A DNA stretch of 12,059 nt from CAZGMJ01 sp964649005 (GTDB taxonomy: Bacteria; Planctomycetota; Phycisphaerae; Sedimentisphaerales; Anaerobacaceae): the NCBI GenBank assembly GCA_964649005.1, contig CAZYMD010000161.1, positions 1 through 12,059 on the forward strand, written 5' to 3'. Below, one piece after another: positions 7,431 through 12,059 of this stretch. Each line of letters begins with the position of its first letter. The first letter of the stretch is position 1. The notes beneath the pieces are model-generated. The model made no database searches, was not told the origin of the DNA, and worked only from the letters and a program-made list of their open reading frames with translations. Made by a program: the position numbers and the translations under genes.

Positions 7431-8924
7431 TCACCACAGCTTCTTCTGCGTTTTCTCCAGATGGTCGACTTTCTTCTTGCCTTTGTTTTCCATGATATCG
7501 ATCGGCCCCATCTGACAAGCGGACCTGGGACACTTTCCCGTCCAGCAATAGAGGCAAAGCTTCTCTTTAGGCAGGCCTATTGCATCGACCATATCGTCCA
7601 CGGTCTGATAACGCAGTGACGTAACGCCCAAATCTTTGGCAATCCACTCCACCATCCGTTTGTATCCGACAGACCTGTGATCTATGTATTCCGAGACGTC
7701 TATAACGTCATGTCCCTCGATGCTTCGGATCGCCTTGCGCGCTGCCAGCTCGTCAATCGAGCGGGTCGAGAGATTGAAGCGGCACGGGAACATCAAGGGC
7801 GGGCACGCAGGCCTCACGTGGATTTCTTTAGCTCCGCAATCCCACAGCTTCTTTACTGTGAAGTTTTTAAGCTGTGTTCCGCGTACAATCGAATCTTCAC
7901 ACACGACAATGCTGTTCCCATCGATAACTTCTCTGATCGGAATCAGCTTCATCTTCGCAATCAGGTCTCGCCTGTCCTGTGATGGAGGAATGTAGCTGCG
8001 CCCGTACCCAGGGGTATATTTGACCAGAGGCCGACGAAAGGGCTTGCCCGATTCCATAGCATAGCCCAGCCCGTGAGCAAAGCCCGAATCTGGGACGCCT
8101 GAGACCACATCGATATTGATGTCTTTGTCATATCTGGCGAGGTGACGCCCGCACCGCTCACGCACGATCTCAGCATTTATCCCATCGTAATTTGAGGCTG
8201 GAAAGCCAGTATATATCCAAAGGAACGCACATGTCTGGCTCGTATTGCTTTTGCCCGGTCGTCGCTGGACAACCCCATCCTCATTGATCTGCATGATTTC
8301 GCCTGGTTCGAGATACTTGACAACTTCAAAGTCGAGATTAGGAAACGCGTTCGTCTCGGTTGTTACCGCCCAGTCCTTTCTGCTCTTACCCACTACCAGG
8401 GGGGTGTAGCCGAATCTGTCTCTGGCCGCATAGATGCCCGCACGATTCAGAAGCAGCAGCGAGCAAGAGCCTTTAATTCGCCGGAACATCTTTTCGATGC
8501 CATCAACAAGATCGCTGCCCTGGTTTATTATTTTCGCAATCAGTTCAGTTGCGTTGACACCCTTGCGACTGACCTCGCTGAACGATATTCCCTTGTCAAG
8601 AAGTCCGGCTGCAAGCTCCTCGGCGTTCTCGATAATCCCGTTCGTCGCCAGGCAGAACGGCCCGAATCGCGAATTGAGATAGATAGGCTGCTCTTCAGAT
8701 GCACTTATCACTCCTATTCCCTTGTTGCCGGTCATTCGTTCGTAGTCTTCGAAGAATTTCGATTTGAACTGGCTCTGCCTCAGATCGTGTATCTGGCGGC
8801 TGAACTCGTCGCCAAGGACGGCTAATCCCCCATATTCGGTGCCGAGATGTGAATGATAATCAGTGCCGTAAAACAACGTCTCAGCGCAATTGCCCTTTGA
8901 GACCACCCCGAAAAGACCGCTCAT
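7431..8924 (-). CDS. PurF-like amidophosphoribosyltransferase-family protein lacking the catalytic N-terminal Cys
   Basis: This 497-residue protein aligns in layout with glutamine PRPP amidotransferase, which makes 5-phosphoribosylamine in the first step of purine synthesis. The N-terminal half (about 1-230) is an Ntn class II glutaminase fold with NG at 95-96 and RDRFGYTPL near 168. The C-terminal half is a type I phosphoribosyltransferase with VPDSG (277-281), PPSQDRRD and the PRPP loop CEDSIVRGT (342-350). Four cysteines at the positions of the PurF 4Fe-4S ligands are present: C232, C381, C457 and C460. The key oddity is MSGLFG: the nucleophile Cys after Met is Ser, and the usual HRGQE-type stretch is replaced by LGTEYGG. 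Glutaminase activity is therefore probably lost. It may use free ammonia, take another partner, or regulate. An in-frame ATG at 9011 would add 29 poorly plausible residues; AGGAGG placed 6 nt before 8924 fixes the start. Confidence 0.88.
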   Translation of the reverse strand: MSGLFGVVSKGNCAETLFYGTDYHSHLGTEYGGLAVLGDEFSRQIHDLRQSQFKSKFFEDYERMTGNKGIGVISASEEQPIYLNSRFGPFCLATNGIIENAEELAAGLLDKGISFSEVSRKGVNATELIAKIINQGSDLVDGIEKMFRRIKGSCSLLLLNRAGIYAARDRFGYTPLVVGKSRKDWAVTTETNAFPNLDFEVVKYLEPGEIMQINEDGVVQRRPGKSNTSQTCAFLWIYTGFPASNYDGINAEIVRERCGRHLARYDKDINIDVVSGVPDSGFAHGLGYAMESGKPFRRPLVKYTPGYGRSYIPPSQDRRDLIAKMKLIPIREVIDGNSIVVCEDSIVRGTQLKNFTVKKLWDCGAKEIHVRPACPPLMFPCRFNLSTRSIDELAARKAIRSIEGHDVIDVSEYIDHRSVGYKRMVEWIAKDLGVTSLRYQTVDDMVDAIGLPKEKLCLYCWTGKCPRSACQMGPIDIMENKGKKKVDHLEKTQKKLW

Positions 8925-8930
8925 ATCCGA

Positions 8931-8936
8931 CCTCCT
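8931..8936 (-). promoter_or_regulatory. Strong ribosome binding site that sets the PurF-like start
   Basis: On the - strand, AGGAGG lies 6 nt before the ATG at 8924. The next in-frame ATG upstream (9011) has no comparable site. The MSGLFG start also places Ser exactly where PurF proteins carry the catalytic Cys, which supports this as the true N terminus. Confidence 0.85.
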
Positions 8937-9001
8937 GTAAAGATCACTGTTAGTAGCTAACCACCTTCCATGCCATAGCCTGACAATAGATCTACAGCGC
9001 C

Positions 9002-9030
9002 AGAGTATCACAGACTCTCTGAATCGTCAA
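9002..9030 (-). promoter_or_regulatory. Candidate sigma70-like promoter of the PurF-like gene
   Basis: On the - strand, TTGACG (9025-9030) is followed by a 17-nt spacer and TACTCT (9002-9007). The three most conserved -10 bases (T, A and final T) are present, and TGA just before the hexamer makes an extended -10. This would give a leader of about 70 nt. The same TTGACG -35 and 17-nt spacing occur at the nadC promoter. The -10 is weak, so confidence is moderate. Confidence 0.4.
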
Positions 9031-9039
9031 CTTTCATCC

Positions 9040-9058
9040 GTCATAATCGAATTATGAC
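9040..9058. repeat. Perfect 8-bp inverted repeat between birA and the PurF-like gene
   Basis: GTCATAAT-CGA-ATTATGAC is a perfect 8-bp dyad with a 3-nt centre. It ends 9 bp upstream of the candidate -35 of the PurF-like gene and lies 50 bp past the birA stop. Outer ATCC (9036-9039) and GGAT (9064-9067) can extend it with a bulge. No T-run follows on the - strand, so an operator fits better than an intrinsic terminator. Confidence 0.55.
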
Positions 9059-9107
9059 TGGCCGGATAGTGGACTTCGTTCGGAGGCTGATTGTTGTCGT
9101 AAGAGAT

Positions 9108-9884
9108 TTATCTGACTATAGATGCGTGGGTTGCGCTGAAGATTCTAACACCACCGGTATCGAGGCGTAGTATCAAGCCATTCTGCGGGTCCAATCCGAT
9201 GCAATGTCCTGTAAATCTCCGTCCGTTGTAGGTTAGGGTGACTCTATGGCCTAACTGGATGCTCAGTTGCTTCCATCTGCATATTACTTTGTCACCATCG
9301 TATGATGCGATATCAAGCCAATTGTCTATTGATGCCAACAACCTTCTCGATAATGAAATACGGTCGCATCGCGAGCCATTTTCGATGTCGATACTTGTTG
9401 CGATTTTTTGCAATTCCGGCGGAAAAGATGTTTCCGCCTGATGACAATTAATTCCTATGCCTATGATGTGAGCTGTACCATGCGGGACAGGTTTGGCCTC
9501 AAGAAGAATTCCGGCAACCTTCCTGCCGCCAATGAGTATATCGTTGGGCCATTTGATGCGCGCCGGTTGTCCAATGGTTTCAGCGATGGCGACGGCGCAG
9601 GTGAGCGAGAGCAAATCGGCGCTCAGGCCGCACTCGGTCAGCAGGACTGAACATAGGATGCTGTCTCCAGCGGCGGCGATCCACCGACTACCTGTGCGGC
9701 CTCTACCGGCGGTCTGTTCTTCAGCGAAAACGGCGAGGCCATCGTTGGATGGGTTCTTTGCGTATTCGGCGGTGACATCATTGGTGCTGGACGTGCTGTT
9801 ATAGACGAGGACCTTTCTGCCGATGTGTTTGGTTCTGAGGCCTGCACTTATACTGTCCGGATCCAGGGAATCGGTTTTCAGCAT
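9108..9884 (-). CDS. birA: Biotin--[acetyl-CoA-carboxylase] ligase, monofunctional BirA
   Basis: This 258-residue enzyme makes biotinyl-AMP from biotin and ATP and transfers biotin to the carrier lysine of acetyl-CoA carboxylase or related carboxylases, in the cytoplasm. The catalytic domain shows the biotin/ATP loop GRGRTG (60-65), KWPND (111-115), GRKVAGILLE (120-129) and GIGIN (142-146). A small SH3-like C-terminal domain follows (about 208-258). The N-terminal winged-helix DNA-binding domain of the E. coli type is absent, because only about 24 residues precede the catalytic domain. It should therefore be a ligase without repressor function. The ATG at 9884 lies 6 bp after the nadC stop, with AGG about 9 nt upstream, inside the end of nadC. 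The two genes are probably co-transcribed. The stop is TAA at 9108-9110. Confidence 0.93.
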   Translation of the reverse strand: MLKTDSLDPDSISAGLRTKHIGRKVLVYNSTSSTNDVTAEYAKNPSNDGLAVFAEEQTAGRGRTGSRWIAAAGDSILCSVLLTECGLSADLLSLTCAVAIAETIGQPARIKWPNDILIGGRKVAGILLEAKPVPHGTAHIIGIGINCHQAETSFPPELQKIATSIDIENGSRCDRISLSRRLLASIDNWLDIASYDGDKVICRWKQLSIQLGHRVTLTYNGRRFTGHCIGLDPQNGLILRLDTGGVRIFSATHASIVR

Positions 9885-9890
9885 GAGCTG

Positions 9891-10772
9891 TTACCTGTCG
9901 AGTCCAATGTCCACGGCCTTGGCCGAGTGTGTGACTGCGCCTACAGCGATTCGTTCGACGCCGCATTGGGCAATGGCGGAGACATTGTCCAGAGTAATGT
10001 TGCCTGAGGCTTCGAGCAACGGCTTTTTGGATTTACCACACATCCCGTTTCTCATCTCGATAGCATGCTTTAGCTGCCACTGGCCCATGTTGTCGAGAAG
10101 TACGATGTCGATGCCTGGTATCTGGAGGACGTAGTTAAGCTGATCGTCGACATGGTCCACCTCAACGGCCACGAACTTGATGCCTTTCTTCGTGCGTGCC
10201 TCTTCGATAATCTTACGGAGCTTATTCTGGAAGTTCTGGCCAAGCTGTGCGAGATGGTTGTCCTTGATCAGGATGCCATCGTAGAGTCCCATGCGATGGT
10301 TGTGGCCTCCGCCGCAGCGGACGGCGTATTTTTCGAGCAATCGCCAGCCCGGCAGGGTTTTTCTCGTATCGTAGATTTTTGACTTTGTGCCTGTTATGGC
10401 GCGGACGTACTTGTTCGTGGTGGAGGCGATTCCACTAAGCCTCTGGAGGAAGTTAAGCACGACCCTTTCGGCGCTGAGCATGGCGGACATGGGCCCTTCG
10501 ATTGTGGCAAGCCTGGAACCCACGTGGGCTGGCTGGCCGTCACCAATCGATACCTTCAGTTTCAGTTTTTCGCTGTAGCTTCTGAGTATCTCCTCAGCGA
10601 CCGGTATTCCGCAGACGATAATCTCCTCCCGCGAGACAATATGCGCCTTGGTTGTTGTGCTGTCATTGTGCAGAAGCTCGGTTGTAATGTCACCATCTCC
10701 GAGATCCTCCTGGATTGACAGGCTTATCAGTGGTCGTATATCTTTAATATTAAGTTGTCTCATTGTCGTCAT
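9891..10772 (-). CDS. nadC: Nicotinate-nucleotide diphosphorylase (carboxylating), quinolinate phosphoribosyltransferase
   Basis: NadC converts quinolinate and PRPP to nicotinate mononucleotide, CO2 and diphosphate, the committed step of de novo NAD synthesis. The 293 residues cover the whole family length and its characteristic motifs: EDLGDGDIT (22-30), ERVVLNFLQRLSGIA (102-116), DTRKTLPG (135-142), GGGHNHRMGLYDGILIKDNH (154-173), EVD (204-206), DNM (227-229) and EASGN (254-258). These include the Arg, His and Lys residues that bind the two phosphates and the quinolinate carboxylates. It is the first gene of a likely nadC-birA transcript, driven by a good promoter at 10906-10934. The ATG at 10772 abuts a GGGA, whereas the in-frame ATG at 10763 (MRQLN) has that GGGA 9 nt upstream, so the protein may start three codons later. 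Confidence 0.96.
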   Translation of the reverse strand: MTTMRQLNIKDIRPLISLSIQEDLGDGDITTELLHNDSTTTKAHIVSREEIIVCGIPVAEEILRSYSEKLKLKVSIGDGQPAHVGSRLATIEGPMSAMLSAERVVLNFLQRLSGIASTTNKYVRAITGTKSKIYDTRKTLPGWRLLEKYAVRCGGGHNHRMGLYDGILIKDNHLAQLGQNFQNKLRKIIEEARTKKGIKFVAVEVDHVDDQLNYVLQIPGIDIVLLDNMGQWQLKHAIEMRNGMCGKSKKPLLEASGNITLDNVSAIAQCGVERIAVGAVTHSAKAVDIGLDR

Positions 10773-10850
10773 TCCCGAAGCCCGGAAGGGGCGATGAAAA
10801 ATAATAAGCGTGGCGTTACAATGTTTCGCGTGTTCGTGCTCTGAGCCAGG

Positions 10851-10878
10851 TCGCCGTCAATCGGCGAGACGTACGTCT
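10851..10878. promoter_or_regulatory. Hairpin plus 12-bp perfect palindrome in the nadC leader
   Basis: TCGCCG (10851-10856), a TCAAT loop and CGGCGA (10862-10867) form a 6-bp perfect dyad. It shares one base with a second element, the 12-bp palindrome AGACGTACGTCT (10867-10878). Both lie just downstream of the expected nadC transcription start (near 10899). That is where a repressor operator would block transcription. No regulator is encoded in the window and I cannot match the palindrome to a known NAD-regulator site. Confidence 0.45.
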
Positions 10879-10905
10879 TTCGGATCACGCGCATCCACCA
10901 TCGGC

Positions 10906-10934
10906 ATTCTACACGAAAGTTGAGCGGGCGTCAA
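10906..10934 (-). promoter_or_regulatory. Sigma70-like promoter of nadC-birA
   Basis: On the - strand, TTGACG (10929-10934), a 17-nt spacer and TAGAAT (10906-10911) match the consensus in 5 of 6 bases each with ideal spacing. The predicted start near 10899 gives a leader of about 127 nt containing the hairpin and palindrome at 10851-10878. Confidence 0.7.
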
Positions 10935-10960
10935 AGCACATAAGAATCAAAGAAAAAGCG

Positions 10961-10989
10961 TGGATTAGAGATGGTTAGGCTTATATACT
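10961..10989 (+). promoter_or_regulatory. Weak candidate promoter of the Gfo/Idh/MocA gene
   Basis: TGGATT (10961-10966), a 17-nt spacer and TATACT (10984-10989) form a possible sigma70 site with a good -10 (5 of 6) and a poor -35 (3 of 6). It would be back to back with the nadC promoter, with 26 bp between the -35 elements, and would give a leader of about 130 nt. Confidence 0.3.
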
Positions 10990-11112
10990 GGGCCACGGCG
11001 GCGCTGAATAAGCGTTGTTAGTGTATAGTCAGTGAATTGTCCAGCCTGTTCGCATGGATTGCTGCATAGTAATAGTCGAGCGTTCAGGGGCCGGGGTGTT
11101 ATTGTTTGCTAC

Positions 11113-11117
11113 GGAGG
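11113..11117 (+). promoter_or_regulatory. Ribosome binding site of the Gfo/Idh/MocA gene
   Basis: GGAGG is followed by 6 nt and the ATG at 11124. This fixes the start and keeps the twin-arginine signal at residues 6-12. Confidence 0.85.
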
Positions 11118-11123
11118 TGTTAT

Positions 11124-12059
11124 ATGAGTTCCAGCATCAAACGTCGTACATTTCTCAAACAAAGTGCTGCAGTTGGGGCGGGTCTTATTGTCCTTAAATC
11201 GGGAATTCTCAAGGGTCAGTCACCCAATGACAAGCTTAACATAGCTGCCATAGGCGTTGGCGGTCGTGGGTGGGCGGACATACAGGGGGTCAAGAGCGAG
11301 AATATCGTGGCTTTGTGCGATGTGAATGAGCAGAATCTGGCCAGGGCGGCCAAGGAATACCCGCGAGCGAAAACGTATCGCGATTGGCGCAAGTGCCTGG
11401 AACAAAAGGATATAGATGCTGTTGTCTGTGCGACGACGGATCATACGCATGCGTTTGTCAATGTATGGGCGATGAATCGCGGCAAGCATGTTTATAGCGA
11501 GAAGCCCCTGGCGAATTCAGTCGAAGAGGCTCACCTTGTCAGGCAGACATATCTGAAGAACAAGGGCAAGATCGCCACGCAGATGGGCACGCAGATACAC
11601 GCTTCTGATAACTATCGGCGCATGGTTGAACTGATTCGCGGCGGAGCCATCGGCACGCCCAGCGAGGCGCGTGTGTGGTGCAGCCGGATGCCCAAGGGGG
11701 GCAGTTACCTTCCTGAGGTCAAACCGGTTCCATCTAATCTCGACTGGGACCTTTGGGTTGGTCCTTCGCCGTACCATCCGTTTAATCCCGAATATTTGAA
11801 GGGGGGATGTCTGGGCTGGAATCCTTACTGGGATTTCGGTAGCGGGCAGATTGGCGATATGGGTAGCCACATGATGGATATGGCCTATTGGGGGCTGGAC
11901 CTGAAGCTGCCGACCACGTGCGAGGCTAAGGGCACGCCTGTCAGCACCGATACGTGCCCGCAGTGGCTAACCGCCGAGTGGGACCATCCGGGCAATGACT
12001 GGAGGCCTGCGGTCAAGGTGTATTGGTACGATGGGGGTAAGAAGCCTGGGATGCCTTCG
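11124..12059 (+). CDS. Tat-exported Gfo/Idh/MocA family oxidoreductase, 3'-truncated by the window edge
   Basis: The frame stays open for 312 codons to the last base, so the C terminus lies outside the window. Residues 6-12 (KRRTFLK) are a twin-arginine signal followed by a short hydrophobic stretch (about 13-29), suggesting export of a folded, cofactor-loaded enzyme. An NAD(P)-binding Rossmann domain follows, with GVGGRG at 44-49 and an acidic residue after the second strand (CDVNE, 65-69). It continues through the family motif EKPL (126-129). The C-terminal substrate domain begins about 155 and includes GDMGSHMMDMAYWG (244-257), the segment that usually supplies the catalytic His. Family members oxidise or reduce sugars, inositols and related substrates using NAD(P), or cycle a bound cofactor. 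The substrate cannot be read from this fragment. Exported copies are numerous in planctomycetes. It is transcribed away from nadC with its own ribosome binding site. Confidence 0.92.
   Translation, partial: MSSSIKRRTFLKQSAAVGAGLIVLKSGILKGQSPNDKLNIAAIGVGGRGWADIQGVKSENIVALCDVNEQNLARAAKEYPRAKTYRDWRKCLEQKDIDAVVCATTDHTHAFVNVWAMNRGKHVYSEKPLANSVEEAHLVRQTYLKNKGKIATQMGTQIHASDNYRRMVELIRGGAIGTPSEARVWCSRMPKGGSYLPEVKPVPSNLDWDLWVGPSPYHPFNPEYLKGGCLGWNPYWDFGSGQIGDMGSHMMDMAYWGLDLKLPTTCEAKGTPVSTDTCPQWLTAEWDHPGNDWRPAVKVYWYDGGKKPGMPS

Larger units (their letters stand above)
10773..11123. other. Divergent intergenic region between nadC and the oxidoreductase gene
   Basis: This 351-bp region separates - strand nadC from the + strand Gfo/Idh/MocA gene. 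It holds the nadC promoter, its leader palindromes, a weaker + strand promoter candidate and a possible leader hairpin (10981-11028). I see no tRNA, small open frame or repeat of mobile origin. Confidence 0.6.

Noticed and set aside
8925..9011. 29-residue N-terminal extension of the PurF-like protein from the ATG at 9011
   Set aside because: It has no good ribosome binding site, would bury the Ntn N terminus, and overlaps the promoter; AGGAGG precedes the ATG at 8924.
11517..11870. 117-codon - strand open frame opposite the oxidoreductase
   Set aside because: It mirrors the well-supported Gfo/Idh/MocA frame and has no independent evidence.

Overview
The window looks like a chromosomal segment of a planctomycete, most likely of the Phycisphaerae/Sedimentisphaerales type. 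This is inferred from gene content only. The clues are a NIPSNAP-family protein, a Tat-targeted Gfo/Idh/MocA oxidoreductase, and a very large secreted beta-helix/PKD protein. That protein ends in a Cys-rich, dockerin-like double Asp-loop of a kind I associate with this group. I see no RNA genes, insertion sequences, CRISPR arrays or phage genes.

Layout. The left edge cuts a + strand NIPSNAP gene (1-597). It converges, 38 bp apart, on a 1540-codon - strand gene (636-5258) for an exported mosaic protein: signal peptide, beta-helix, three PKD-like domains, an alpha/beta-hydrolase-like module with GFSTG, an Fn3-like domain, a second beta-helix, a BACON-like domain and a dockerin-like tail. After a 398-bp gap comes a - strand orphan gene (5657-7240) for a 527-residue protein with two N-terminal hydrophobic segments. 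Then follows a PurF-family gene (7431-8924, -) whose catalytic N-terminal Cys is Ser, while the four Fe-S cysteines and the PRPP loop are kept. Next is a - strand pair, nadC (9891-10772) and a short birA (9108-9884), separated by 6 bp and probably one transcript. A 351-bp divergent intergenic region separates nadC from a + strand Gfo/Idh/MocA gene (11124 onward) cut by the right edge.

How the genes relate. nadC (NAD synthesis) and birA (biotin attachment) are cofactor housekeeping genes, with a good sigma70-like promoter (TTGACG-N17-TAGAAT). The PurF-like gene has its own strong ribosome binding site and a weaker promoter of similar form. The secreted mosaic protein, the NIPSNAP protein and the exported oxidoreductase belong to the outward-facing, polysaccharide-related lifestyle of such planctomycetes, but nothing here ties them into one pathway.

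I see no convincing new multi-gene system. The items most worth a second look are the PurF homologue without its nucleophile, the unrecognised membrane-anchored 527-residue protein, the hydrolase-like module buried in the beta-helix/PKD protein, and several perfect inverted repeats close to promoters.
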